Of a stretch of 54,915 nucleotides of DNA, positions 1 through 7,986 are shown piece after piece. Below the pieces are notes generated by a model, which worked only from the letters and a program-made list of their open reading frames with translations, was not told where the DNA came from and searched no databases. The first letter of the stretch is position 1. Every line of letters starts with the position of its first letter. This stretch comes from an uncultured Lachnospiraceae bacterium. Lineage in GTDB: Bacteria > Bacillota > Clostridia > Lachnospirales > Lachnospiraceae. The translations under genes and the position numbers were made by a program. The stretch is taken from NCBI GenBank assembly GCA_947564645.1, contig CANOCU010000023.1, forward strand, positions 1 to 54,915, written 5' to 3'.

Positions 1-1
1 A

Positions 2-475
2 TACCTATTATCTTTCGATCATAGCGTACCTAATTTAAATCGTTACAGTTTAATTTATGGTATAAGGGACAGGGATTATGTGTTGGATGCAGAAGGTTAT
101 ATGTCGTATCCGGAAGGTCAGGATGCGACGACGGTTCCTTATACGGCACAGCTTAGCTGTGGTATGGTGGGCAATTATTTTATTATGCATCCTATGGCAG
201 GAAACAGTAAGGAGTCTCTTGCGTGGGAACAGGAGCAGAATCAGAATGCGGCTGTCTCCCCGGCGATGGGATTTTCCTTTGACTCCGCAGCTTATAAGAC
301 ACAGTATACGGCGGTCAATAATGTAATTACCCAGTACCTGCCTGGTCTGATGTGTGGAAGTGTAGATCCGGAAAGCGAGATACCCAAATTTGTACAGGCA
401 TTAAACGATGCGGGATATCAGGACATTCTGAAGGCAAAGCAGGAGCAGCTGGATGCATGGAGTGCAGCGCAGTGA
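2..475 (+). CDS. Sugar ABC transporter substrate-binding protein, C-terminal part
   Basis: The reading frame enters from outside the window and stops at 473-475, leaving about 157 residues. The visible part looks like the C-terminal lobe of a large extracellular binding lipoprotein of the LipO/YtcQ kind. It has the YGIRDRDY segment followed by VLDAEGY, common near the end of these proteins, and ends in a charged helix with KAKQEQLDAW. Two LplB- and LplC-like permeases follow at once (20-bp gap), which supports a binding-protein/permease operon. Ligand is unknown; the family binds oligosaccharides outside the cell. The signal peptide and N-terminal lobe are beyond the window edge. The frame is certain, the family assignment fairly sure from context. 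Confidence 0.8.
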   Translation, partial: YLLSFDHSVPNLNRYSLIYGIRDRDYVLDAEGYMSYPEGQDATTVPYTAQLSCGMVGNYFIMHPMAGNSKESLAWEQEQNQNAAVSPAMGFSFDSAAYKTQYTAVNNVITQYLPGLMCGSVDPESEIPKFVQALNDAGYQDILKAKQEQLDAWSAAQ

Positions 476-494
476 CAATGGAGGGAAAACCAAT

Positions 495-1433
495 ATGGCA
501 AAATCAAAAACGACTGACAAAAAGAAAAAGGGAAGCTTCGGGAAGTCACTTCCGCTGCTTCTGATCGCACTCCCGGGCATTGTGTATCTGTTGATTAATA
601 ACTATATTCCGATCATGGGTTTGTTTCTTGCTTTTAAGGATTTTAATTTTATGAAGGGTGTGTTCAAGAGTGACTGGTGTGGGTTGGATAATTTCAGGTT
701 CCTGTTTCTCACTAAGGATGCCTGGATCATGACCAGAAACACGCTGCTTTACAATATTGTGTTCATCATTTTAGGGACAGTGGCTGCGATTTTCCTTGCT
801 GTTCTGTTGTGTGAACTGGGTAACAGGCTGCGGGTTAAACTTTTTCAGGCGGCGCTCCTGCTTCCCAATCTACTGTCATGGGTGGTAATCGGTTTTGTGG
901 CTTATGCATTTTTGAATGCGGATACCGGATTTATCAATAACACGATCATGAGAAATTTGGGAAGAGATGAGATTGCCTGGTATACTTTTCCCAAGGCATG
1001 GCCTTTTATTCTGGTTATTGTAAATCTATGGAAAAATGCGGGATATCAGTCCATTGTATATATGGCGGGAATTTCCGGTATCGATAAATCCCTGTATGAA
1101 GCGGCTGCACTGGACGGAGCAACTAAACTGCAGCAGATTTTCCAGGTTACGCTTCCTTTGCTGAAGCCTACTGTGATCACATTGTCCATAATGGCGATTG
1201 GACGTATTTTTTATTCGGATTTTGGACTTTTTTATCAGGTTCCGCAGAATTCAGGTGCATTGTTTAATGTGACGCAGACAATTGATACATATGTTTACAG
1301 AGGGTTGATGGAACTGAATAATGTCGGTATGTCTGCGGCAGCAGGTGTTTATCAGTCAATCATAGGCTTTTTCCTGGTATTAGGCGCCAACGCACTGGTT
1401 CGTAAACTTGACTCAGATAACGCATTGTTCTAG
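495..1433 (+). CDS. Carbohydrate ABC transporter permease, LplB-like
   Basis: A 312-residue inner-membrane permease. Start chosen at 495 because a GGAGGG ribosome site lies about 10 bases upstream; the longer frame from 453 has no such site. After a lysine-rich cytoplasmic start (about residues 1-15) come six hydrophobic segments. The EAA loop that contacts the ATPase reads EAAALDGATKLQQIFQVTLP around residues 205-224. This loop and the size match the MalF/LplB half of CUT1 sugar importers. It sits between the binding-protein fragment and the partner permease at 1445 (11-bp gap), so the three form one operon. No ATPase is encoded; CUT1 systems often borrow a shared MsmX-type ATPase. Confidence 0.9.
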   Translation: MAKSKTTDKKKKGSFGKSLPLLLIALPGIVYLLINNYIPIMGLFLAFKDFNFMKGVFKSDWCGLDNFRFLFLTKDAWIMTRNTLLYNIVFIILGTVAAIFLAVLLCELGNRLRVKLFQAALLLPNLLSWVVIGFVAYAFLNADTGFINNTIMRNLGRDEIAWYTFPKAWPFILVIVNLWKNAGYQSIVYMAGISGIDKSLYEAAALDGATKLQQIFQVTLPLLKPTVITLSIMAIGRIFYSDFGLFYQVPQNSGALFNVTQTIDTYVYRGLMELNNVGMSAAAGVYQSIIGFFLVLGANALVRKLDSDNALF

Positions 1434-1444
1434 GAGGAAGAGAA

Positions 1445-2323
1445 ATGACAGAAAGTAAATCTTTTAACAGAGCGGCTACCATTATTCTGACTTTCCTTGT
1501 GATCGTCACGTTATTGCCGATCGTACTGCTTGTGATCGCTTCATTTACGAAGGAGCAGGTATTGATCCAAAATGGATATTCCTTTTTCCCAAAGGCTTTG
1601 AGTCTGGATGCTTATTACTATATGGTGAAGCAGGGTACTGTGATCGTACGGGCCTACGGGGTGTCTTTTCTGGTCACGATTCTGGGCACTTCCTTAAGTG
1701 TTCTGATCACGACGACGCTGGCGTATCCAATGGCACGGAAATCATTTCGATACCGGAATATATTGTCTTTCTTCGTGTTTTTTACCATGCTGTTTCACGG
1801 AGGTATCGTTCCCTCCTATATTATGTGGAGCCGTTTTTTCCACATCAAAAATACATTGTGGGCACTGATTGTTCCGCACTATCTTGTAACGGGGTTTAAT
1901 GTAATCCTGGTAAAGAATTTTTACCAGAATAATGTTCCGGATGCTTTGATTGAGGCGGCACAGATTGACGGGGCAAGCGAATTGAAGACTTTTTATAAGA
2001 TCATGTTCCCATTATCAAGACCTGTGGTGGCAACGATCAGCCTGTTTACGGGTCTGTGCTACTGGAATGACTGGACGAATGGCCTGTATTATGTAGACAA
2101 TGAGAAATTGTTTAGTATTCAGCTGTTGTTGATGAAGATCATGAACAATATTCAGGCATTACGAGCCAATATTGTTCTGATGGGGACAGGGACCGTAGAA
2201 CTCCCAGGCTCTTCTGTCCGTATGGCAATGGCGTTCGTGGGTATACTGCCGATTCTGATCGTTTATCCTTTCGTGCAGAAATATCTGGTGGAAGGCGTCG
2301 TGATCGGGGCGGTGAAAGGATAA
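1445..2323 (+). CDS. Carbohydrate ABC transporter permease, LplC/YtcP-like
   Basis: A 292-residue membrane permease, partner of the preceding gene. A GGAGG site lies 6-8 bases before the ATG. It has six hydrophobic segments, an EAA loop reading EAAQIDGASELKTFYKIMFP near residues 177-196, and the typical tail KYLVEGVVIGAVKG. These features place it in the LplC/YtcP half of CUT1 importers. It probably pairs with the 495-1433 product to move an unknown oligosaccharide bound by the protein at the window edge. The operon seems to end here or to run into the MATE gene 84 bases later; no strong terminator hairpin was seen between them. Confidence 0.9.
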   Translation: MTESKSFNRAATIILTFLVIVTLLPIVLLVIASFTKEQVLIQNGYSFFPKALSLDAYYYMVKQGTVIVRAYGVSFLVTILGTSLSVLITTTLAYPMARKSFRYRNILSFFVFFTMLFHGGIVPSYIMWSRFFHIKNTLWALIVPHYLVTGFNVILVKNFYQNNVPDALIEAAQIDGASELKTFYKIMFPLSRPVVATISLFTGLCYWNDWTNGLYYVDNEKLFSIQLLLMKIMNNIQALRANIVLMGTGTVELPGSSVRMAMAFVGILPILIVYPFVQKYLVEGVVIGAVKG

Positions 2324-2407
2324 TTGTAAGACGTAATACTTTACTTTCAAAAATGAAGATGGGAAAAATTATGATGACGGCCATGAGAACACAAAGGGAG
2401 GAACTAT

Positions 2408-3823
2408 ATGCAGGAGAGCAGTAGTTTGGAAGAAAAGAAAGAAAATTGGTTGAGAAGTATGCTTGGAAAGCTCATGATCAGCGATCGCGGATTCTATAAA
2501 TCCATCTTTGCATTGGGACTGCCTACTATGCTACAGGGATTTATTAATATGGGAGTTAACATGATGGATTCCATGATGCTGGGAAGCTATGGGGAGCTTC
2601 AGCTTTCGGCGGCTTCTTTGGCAAATGAGTATATCAGTATATTTCAGATCATATGCTTCGGACTGGGCGGCGGTGCCATGGTGTTGACAGCTCAGTACTG
2701 GGGAGCAAAGGATACTCTTTCGATCAAAAAGATCACGGCGCTGATGTTTAAAACGGCGCTGATGATCTCCATGGCATTTCTCCTGTCAGTAGCCGTGGGA
2801 GCGAAGCAGATTTTGAGAATTTATACAACAGAGGAGGAAGTGATCACCAAAGGAATGATCTATTTTGAGATTAGTTTGATCACGTTTCCGTTGATGGCGA
2901 TCAATCTGACGTTGTCGACTATTCTGCAGTCTGTCAGGCAGACAAAGGTTCCGTTGATAACTTCTATAATTGCATTTTTTGTTAACATTTTCTTTAATTG
3001 GGTGTTTATTTTTGGTAATCTGGGTGCACCGGAAATGCAGATAGGCGGCGCGGCTCTGGGAACAGTAATGGCAAGACTGACAGAGGCTTGTGTGACGGGA
3101 ATTTATTTCTTTGGTATTGATAAAAGGATTGGTTTCCGATTGAAGGATCTGTGGCTGAGTGGCCGCGGATACTACAGACTGTATTTGAAATACAGTATTC
3201 CGGTACTGATATCGGATGCACTGCTGGCAATGGGCAACAGCGCGGTCGCGGTGATCATGGGTCATATTGGTGCCGCCTTTGTTGCAGCTAACTCTATTAT
3301 GACGCAGATGGTGAGGATAACAACGGTGGTAAATCAAGGGTTATCCAAGGCAGGTTGTGTAGTGGTGGGCAATTCTCTGGGAAAGGGAGATGTGGAAGGC
3401 GGGTATAGGCAGGCCGTGACATTTACCAGCCTTAGTGTTCTGATTGGTATTTTCGCAGCGGGTATTGTGAAGGTGCTGACCGGCTCTCTGATCAGTGTGT
3501 TTAATGTGTCGGGAGAAACAGTATCCATTGCATATCAGCTGGCAGATGCGATAGCGATCATGGTCATCTTCCAGACTATGCAGACGATGTTGACAAAAGG
3601 CGTGTTGCGTGGTGGTGGAGATACGGCCTTTATCATGGTTGCGGATGCATTGTTCATGTGGTTGTGCTCCATTCCGCTTGGATATCTCGTAGGACTGCAA
3701 CTAGGTGGATCAGCATTTTGGATCTATATTGCTTTACGGGTAGATTATATCATTAAATCGGTATGGTGTTGCAAGCGTTTGAAGAATAGAAAGTGGATTC
3801 ATCAGGTTGATGGAAGGAAATGA
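2408..3823 (+). CDS. MATE family efflux transporter
   Basis: A 471-residue membrane protein with about twelve hydrophobic segments in two similar halves, the usual size for MATE exporters (440-480). A GGGAGG site stands about 7 bases before the ATG. The first helix region reads ALGLPTMLQGFINMGVNMMDSM, with the MATE-typical P near residue 40 and the D that lines the cation path. The second half begins around residue 250 with YSIPVLISDALLAMGN. These pumps extrude cationic drugs or metabolites in exchange for Na+ or H+. It follows the sugar permeases by 84 bp but has no obvious link to sugar use. Substrate unknown. Confidence 0.88.
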   Translation: MQESSSLEEKKENWLRSMLGKLMISDRGFYKSIFALGLPTMLQGFINMGVNMMDSMMLGSYGELQLSAASLANEYISIFQIICFGLGGGAMVLTAQYWGAKDTLSIKKITALMFKTALMISMAFLLSVAVGAKQILRIYTTEEEVITKGMIYFEISLITFPLMAINLTLSTILQSVRQTKVPLITSIIAFFVNIFFNWVFIFGNLGAPEMQIGGAALGTVMARLTEACVTGIYFFGIDKRIGFRLKDLWLSGRGYYRLYLKYSIPVLISDALLAMGNSAVAVIMGHIGAAFVAANSIMTQMVRITTVVNQGLSKAGCVVVGNSLGKGDVEGGYRQAVTFTSLSVLIGIFAAGIVKVLTGSLISVFNVSGETVSIAYQLADAIAIMVIFQTMQTMLTKGVLRGGGDTAFIMVADALFMWLCSIPLGYLVGLQLGGSAFWIYIALRVDYIIKSVWCCKRLKNRKWIHQVDGRK

Positions 3824-3829
3824 TCCTCA

Positions 3830-3897
3830 GCCATATCCTTTGACCGATAAAGAAATGTTTGGTAAAAGCTGTTGTGATCGGAGCGGTCAAGGACTAA
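3830..3897 (+). pseudogene. Eroded tail of an LplC-like permease
   Basis: Right after the MATE stop, the bases ending at TAA 3895-3897 read LVKAVVIGAVKD. This is nearly the tail of the intact permease at 1445-2323 (LVEGVVIGAVKG) and of the one at 48323 (VKGVMVGSLKG). Upstream the frame decays within about 30 bases (PIKKC in place of the expected YPFVQKY). I read this as the last codons of a lost permease gene, left by a deletion or rearrangement that brought in the MATE gene. It is too short to be functional. Confidence 0.55.
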
Positions 3898-3972
3898 AAT
3901 GAAATGGTAACGCTATAGTGCGTCCTGGTATGGAAACCGGACGGATCTGATGAATATGGAGGAGGAAAGATC

Positions 3973-4770
3973 ATGGCAAACGGAAGATTTCAATTTTGCT
4001 CAGACTGTTTAAGAAGGATGGTGGAGTTTCATATCGTGCTCCCAAATGACCTGCCAAAAGAGTGGACGGCGGATAATCCGCATTACAAACGGTCCATGAA
4101 GACCTTGTTTTTGCTGCACGGATATACGGGCAGCAGCATGGACTGGATGACGGGCAGCGCAATCTGTGAACTGGCGGGGAACTATAATCTCGCGGTGGTG
4201 TGTCCTGCGGGGGAAAACTCCTTCTACCTGGACGGTCCGGAGACAGGGCGCAGATATGCGACGTATGTGGGAGAAGAACTGGTACAGTATGTGAGAGATA
4301 CCTTTGGGCTTGCGCAGAAGATGGAGGATACCTATATCGGCGGCTTGTCCATGGGCGGATTCGGAGCGATCCATACCGCCTTGCAGTTTAATCATAACTT
4401 CGTCAGGGCATTTGCGCTCTCTTCCGCGCTGATCGTACACGAGGTGGCGAATATGAAGCCGGGCGAGGGCAATCCGGTGGCGAATTATGAGTATTACCGG
4501 CTGATGTTCGGAGAGCCGGAGAAGCTGCTTACAAGCATCAACAATCCGGAGGAGCTGATCCGCAGGCATCAGGCGGCCGGCGAGCGGATACCGGCTATCT
4601 TCATGGCCTGCGGGACAGAGGACGGGCTGCTTCAGAACAATCGGGAACTCAGGGATTTCCTGCAGGAAAAAGGTGTGGAGCATGTTTACCATGAGAGTCC
4701 TGGTATTCATAACTGGGCGTTCTGGAATCAGTATCTGGAGCCGGCGATTCAGTGGATGCTGGAAGCGTAG
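3973..4770 (+). CDS. Esterase of the alpha/beta-hydrolase (esterase D/acetylesterase) family
   Basis: A 265-residue cytoplasmic protein preceded by a GGAGGAGG site 7 bases before the ATG. It shows an alpha/beta-hydrolase fold: LFLLHGYTG near residues 44-52 (oxyanion region), the nucleophile elbow GLSMGG near residues 125-130, an acid candidate in GTEDG near 217-221, and the catalytic histidine in HNWAFW near 247-252. The pattern matches the PF00756 esterase family that removes acetyl or acyl groups from sugars in gut Firmicutes. It lies 13 bp before the interrupted Nif3-like gene and was probably co-transcribed with it and with the flavoprotein now at 23842. Substrate is not known. Confidence 0.85.
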   Translation: MANGRFQFCSDCLRRMVEFHIVLPNDLPKEWTADNPHYKRSMKTLFLLHGYTGSSMDWMTGSAICELAGNYNLAVVCPAGENSFYLDGPETGRRYATYVGEELVQYVRDTFGLAQKMEDTYIGGLSMGGFGAIHTALQFNHNFVRAFALSSALIVHEVANMKPGEGNPVANYEYYRLMFGEPEKLLTSINNPEELIRRHQAAGERIPAIFMACGTEDGLLQNNRELRDFLQEKGVEHVYHESPGIHNWAFWNQYLEPAIQWMLEA

Positions 4771-4783
4771 GAGTGGAGGTAAT

Positions 4784-5053
4784 ATGACAGTAAGAGAAGT
4801 AATAGAGAAAATAAAGAAGGAGTCCGGAGCGTCCATACCGGATGGTCAGACTTGTGATATCCTGATCGCCGGGGATCCGGACATGGAAGTGAAGAAGATC
4901 GGCTGTACCTTTATGGCTACAGTGGATGTGATCAAAAAGGCGGCCGCGCAGGGGGTTAATTTCCTAATCACCCATGAACCGACCTGGTTCAACGGCCCGG
5001 ACAGGAGCGCATGGGTGGAGAAAGACCCGGTCTATCTGGAGAATAGTATATAG
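4784..5053 (+). pseudogene. Nif3-like (DUF34) protein, N-terminal part cut by the element
   Basis: A GGAGG site and ATG at 4784 start a frame that runs 84 codons through native sequence and then 5 codons into inserted DNA before a TAG at 5051-5053. The native part reads as the N-terminus of a Nif3-like dinuclear-metal protein: TVDVIKKAAAQGVNFLITHEPTWF carries the metal-binding H in ITHEPT around residues 63-68. The rest of the gene is at 23211-23819. The DNA on the two sides meets at CTATC(T/A)GG, and removal of the element would join the halves in frame to about 286 residues, the usual family size (250-290). In the integrated state this fragment is probably non-functional. Confidence 0.85.
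5032..5039 (+). repeat. Left attachment core (attL)
   Basis: The sequence CTATCTGG lies in the Nif3-like codons V-Y-L. It matches CTATCAGG at the right junction in 7 of 8 positions, and in the same reading frame. A mismatch inside the core fits Tn916-type integrases, which tolerate non-identical overlap (coupling) bases. Confidence 0.7.
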
Positions 5054-5105
5054 TAAAGCGAAAAACCCTTGATTTTACAGCGTTTCCACATGGATTAAAA
5101 ATGAA

Positions 5106-5132
5106 TTTACTACCAATTTACTACTTTTGGGG
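5106..5132 (+). promoter_or_regulatory. Left arm-type repeat, possible integrase binding site
   Basis: TTTACTACCAATTTACTACT followed by TTTGGGG. A closely similar block in the same orientation sits at 23051-23079 near the other end (TTTACTACTA, TTTGTACTAC, TTTCCGGGG). Paired terminal repeats of this kind inside both ends are what the N-terminal domain of Tn916-type integrases binds. The role is inferred. Confidence 0.5.
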
Positions 5133-5207
5133 AAAAAGGGCTCTGATATGCTTTTTTAGAAGATTGCTAATGATAGATTTAAAATGAATAATAGGATTTT
5201 ACCATAA

Positions 5208-5232
5208 TAGCCTGTGCCAAAACACAGGCTAA
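5208..5232. terminator. Hairpin downstream of the RepL-like gene
   Basis: A perfect stem AGCCTGTG / CACAGGCT with a 6-base loop. It lies between the left arm repeat and the stop of the minus-strand RepL-like gene. On the minus strand it would end that transcript, although only a short weak U stretch follows. Confidence 0.5.
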
Positions 5233-5248
5233 AGGTGTTTGCCGTTTT

Positions 5249-5866
5249 TTATTCTGACGGCGTATCTGCCTTTGGTTCCCCTTCCCCGTCCAAGTCCGGC
5301 CCTTCTTTTCCCGGCATATCCATTTGGGACATCATCTGCTTGATTTTTTTCCGCTCTGCTTTTTTCTTCTCCCAACTGTAATAATCCACGAATTCATCCA
5401 GGCTGCTCCGGGATACCCTGACGTTATATTTCCACTGCCCTTTCCCGGCAAATTCGGGGTTTACCTGGTACATGCCCCTCTGCACGCGCCTGATGGCGTT
5501 GCAGTCGCAGAGGGCTTTCAGCCCTTTCTGCAGGCTGTCCCGGCTCCCCAGCCCCAACGCCTTCATAATGGCCTCCTGATAAATGCCGCTTGTCAGTACC
5601 AGCTGGCTGTGTTCAAAATCATCCGCTTCGCAGTAGCTCATCCTTGATGCAAGTTCGATGAACAAAGGGCGGTAACCGATAGGTATTGGGTTCCCGCCTT
5701 TGCCATTCCATTTTTCGGTGTAAAGTTTTATGTAGTCGGGTTCAGTCACCTTGTCTATGCGTTTTGTTTTCGTGGTCTCCTTTTCGCTGACCACGTTCCC
5801 ATCCTTATCAAGCACCTGCTCAACCATCACATATTCCTGGACCTTCGGCCCCCGTTGCCGTCCCAT
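5249..5866 (-). CDS. RepL-like / winged-helix replication-type protein
   Basis: A 205-residue protein with a GGAGGG site about 8 bases before the ATG at 5866. The N-terminus carries an acidic/basic VLDKDGNVVSEKETTKTKRI stretch. The middle (residues 80-165) looks like a winged helix: an L-rich helix, then LGSRDSLQKGLKALCDCNAIRR, then a wing ending GMYQVNPEFAGKGQWKYN. That last motif resembles the NP-x-x-x-G-K-G-x-W segment of Firmicutes RepL plasmid initiators. The C-terminus is a lysine-rich helix and an acidic tail. It is the most left-end gene of the element, and iteron-like repeats lie upstream at 6163-6270. It could instead be a transcription regulator. Family call is tentative. Confidence 0.6.
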   Translation of the reverse strand: MGRQRGPKVQEYVMVEQVLDKDGNVVSEKETTKTKRIDKVTEPDYIKLYTEKWNGKGGNPIPIGYRPLFIELASRMSYCEADDFEHSQLVLTSGIYQEAIMKALGLGSRDSLQKGLKALCDCNAIRRVQRGMYQVNPEFAGKGQWKYNVRVSRSSLDEFVDYYSWEKKKAERKKIKQMMSQMDMPGKEGPDLDGEGEPKADTPSE

Positions 5867-6329
5867 ATGCCCATCCCTCCATCAGACCCAGATATCCGAA
5901 CTGGCTCCAGCCACCGTCCCTGACTGTTTATACCGGAGTTGTACCTGCGTTCTACATACGCCCTATAATATATAGACAATATAATAAGGGGGGACGTAGA
6001 TTTTACAACGCTTTCAGCGTTAGATTGTAGAATTAAAATCTACACGATGCGGAGCTCACTTCTACTAAGACAGGAAACAGTTTCTACTAAATATGGGTAT
6101 ATGATAACAGAAAACTATCTTGGAGTCAATCCGCCCCGCATCAATTTTATTTATGCGCTTGCGCGCACGGTTACTTTTGTCTATATATTAAGAGTATGCG
6201 CCCCACGGCGCACGGGCACTTTTGCCTGTCTTTGCAGGATTACAGTGCCTGCGCACACGGTTACTCTTTCTTTCTTTTTTGTTCTATTTTATTTTTCCAA
6301 ACTGTTTGGAGCTGGAGCCGGAAAAAAAT
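5867..6329. other. Gene-free control region with iteron-like repeats
   Basis: No convincing gene is present between the RepL-like start and the SSB terminator. The stretch holds an AT-rich part, an inverted segment near 5997-6045 (GTAGATTTTAC paired with GTAGAATTAAAATCTAC), two CTTCTACTAA/TTTCTACTAA copies near 6059-6095, and three GCGCACGG-containing repeats at 6163-6270. It ends with a TCCAAACTGTTTGGA palindrome at 6296-6310. The position fits a replication origin or promoter for the RepL-like gene; this is inference. Confidence 0.5.
6163..6270 (+). repeat. Three iteron-like GCGCACGG repeats
   Basis: GCGCACGGTTACTTTTG begins at 6163, GCGCACGGGCACTTTTG at 6208 and GCGCACACGGTTACTCTTT at 6251. 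Spacing is 45 and 43 bp, all in one direction, about 300-400 bp upstream of the RepL-like start. Evenly spaced direct repeats next to an initiator gene are typical of iteron origins. Confidence 0.5.
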
Positions 6330-6376
6330 AACCCTGCTGGGGATGGCATATGAAACCATTCCAGCAGGGTATTTTG
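6329..6376 (-). terminator. Rho-independent terminator after ssb
   Basis: A ten-base perfect stem ACCCTGCTGG / CCAGCAGGGT. On the minus strand it is followed by TTATTTTTTT, so it would end the SSB transcript. The plus strand also has a short U-rich run, so it may work both ways. Confidence 0.85.
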
Positions 6377-6459
6377 CTTTGGCGCTTTAAAAGATTTTTA
6401 CAGGGAAACAGCACACAGCATGGGACGGACGCTCCAAGCGTCTGGAGGGATTTCCGCAG

Positions 6460-6849
6460 TTAAGCGGCGCTTGTGTTGCTGTTTGCCCTTGCCCTCCTCG
6501 CAGCTTTGGACGCTTTCGTTTCAAGCAGGGCAATCTCGCTGACCAGCAGGACAAGCCCGTACACTTTCTGCCCGTGCCTGTCCGTGTAGTTATTGTTGTT
6601 GACAGTATAGGAGCAGGACACAAGGTCACCCCCGTTGATGCAGCCGTAGGCGCCGTCCCCGCTGCGGTCCGCACTGATGAACGCTTCCAGCGGAAGGAAC
6701 TGGGAGCCCCTTTTACCGTCCTTATCCGCATAGCTGTTCTGCACCGCCACTGTGAACCGCACTTTGCGGGAGCCGTCCGCATTGACGCGGACATCCGGGT
6801 CTGCCGTCAGCCGCCCTGTCACCATCCCATAATTCCTGATATTTTTCAT
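6460..6849 (-). CDS. ssb: Single-stranded DNA-binding protein
   Basis: A 129-residue OB-fold protein. I start it at 6849 because GAGAGG lies 9 bases upstream; the frame stays open to 6897 without a ribosome site of its own. The N-terminus MKNIRNYGMVTGRLTADPDVR is typical of SSB, followed by KVRFTVAVQNSYADKDGKRGSQFLPLEAF (strands 2-3) and a strand GDLVSCSYTVNNNNYTDRHGQKVYGLVLLV. The tail ends ANSNTSAA and lacks the acidic DDDIPF-type tip that recruits host partners. It likely coats single-stranded DNA during element replication or transfer. A palindrome of the TCCAA family lies just after the stop and another 145 bp upstream. Confidence 0.88.
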   Translation of the reverse strand: MKNIRNYGMVTGRLTADPDVRVNADGSRKVRFTVAVQNSYADKDGKRGSQFLPLEAFISADRSGDGAYGCINGGDLVSCSYTVNNNNYTDRHGQKVYGLVLLVSEIALLETKASKAARRARANSNTSAA

Positions 6850-7124
6850 AGCCTTATACCTCTCTTTCTCCATATATGCAGATTTTCTTTGCAGCAAAGA
6901 CCGGGCTGCCGTGCAGCCTTAAAACTTTTGTAAAGTTTTGCTGGGTGAAACCAGCATTGGCGGATAAAAAACCCCAAAAATGCTTCAACTGTTCCAAACG
7001 TTTGGCGGCATCCTGCGGAAGCCCTGCGGCTGCAGGGAGGCGGAGCCTCCTTATCCCTTATCCGTTCCAAGATTCAGGAGCCGGAGGCAGGGGGGACAGC
7101 CACCAGAGCCCCCGCTCTGGCCTG

Positions 7125-7252
7125 CCCTTGATATTCCGGTGGGATAATGCTATGCTGGCCCACTGACGACGGCAGGGGAAGCTTTATCCGTTCCTGAGTC
7201 CCTCCGCCGTCGGCGCCATCCCCCGCGCATTATCACGCCGGAATGTCAGGGG
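7125..7252. repeat. Long imperfect inverted repeat
   Basis: The left arm, 7125-7150, contains ATTCCGGTGGGATAATGC. The right arm, 7227-7252, contains GCATTATCACGCCGGAAT, its complement with two mismatches. Inner segments GACGACGGCAGGG and CCCTCCGCCGTCG also pair. The whole could fold as one long hairpin RNA or extruded DNA, or be a remnant of a small inverted-repeat transposable unit. Confidence 0.55.
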
Positions 7253-7647
7253 TGGCGTCGGCTTTCTTGGATACAGGCTTCCGTGCATAAAAATAGACAG
7301 GCGGCAGTGCCTTTTCCCTTCATCTTTTCTATGTGCCCTTCTTGTAAAAAGGCCTGCGCCCTCCCAGCCTGCCCCGTGCCCTGCTTTCTGCAAGGCGCAA
7401 GCCGCGCGTGGGCACTTCCTGCAATATCAGGACCCTGCAGCGGAAGCGGAAGGGCAAGAATCGGAACGGAGTGGAGATTCGCAGTAAGGCCCCGGAGCAG
7501 CGCCAGCTGCGGAGTGGGTGAGCCGGGACGGCGAAGGTCTGTCGGCTGTGCCGACCGAACAGAGCGCAGCGGCGTGAGTAAAACCCCCTTATCCTGTTCT
7601 GCCATTTTTTCGTGAGTAGCGTAAGCGTGCGAGCGAAAGCCCCTAAA

Positions 7648-7761
7648 AGCCTCATATATCAGTCAAATCTAATTTTCCAAAGTGCCCCAAAAAGCCCTGT
7701 TTATATTTTCCACGGTGGAACTTTTGGAAAATTGCCCCCAAAAAGACTGATATATGAGGCT
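7648..7761. repeat. 17-bp perfect inverted repeat with 80-bp spacer
   Basis: AGCCTCATATATCAGTC at 7648-7664 and its exact complement at 7745-7761. Just inside both arms are the similar strings TTTTCCAAAGTGCCCCAAAA and TTGGAAAATTGCCCCCAAAA. A centre CCACGGTGG lies between. This may be a nick site or origin structure. Confidence 0.6.
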
Positions 7762-7986
7762 GTATTTTTGCGTATTTTTCCAAAGTCACCGGGGTGTTTT
7801 ACTCACGTGGAAAATTCAGCCCACTGCGGCGGCGTCCTCCCCCAGGGGTGTCCGGCGGCAGCTTTTTCCGGCGCAGCCGGTGGCGGATGCGTGTACTCTG
7901 TGACACCGTCAGGCGGTGTATCCTCCGGGACGCCGCAGGCGGAAAAAGCAAAAAAAAAATATGGCATACGCCATACGGGTAATCTT

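Noticed and set aside
3895-3930. cre-like site (TGGTAACGCTATAG)
   Set aside because: Too many mismatches to the CcpA consensus.
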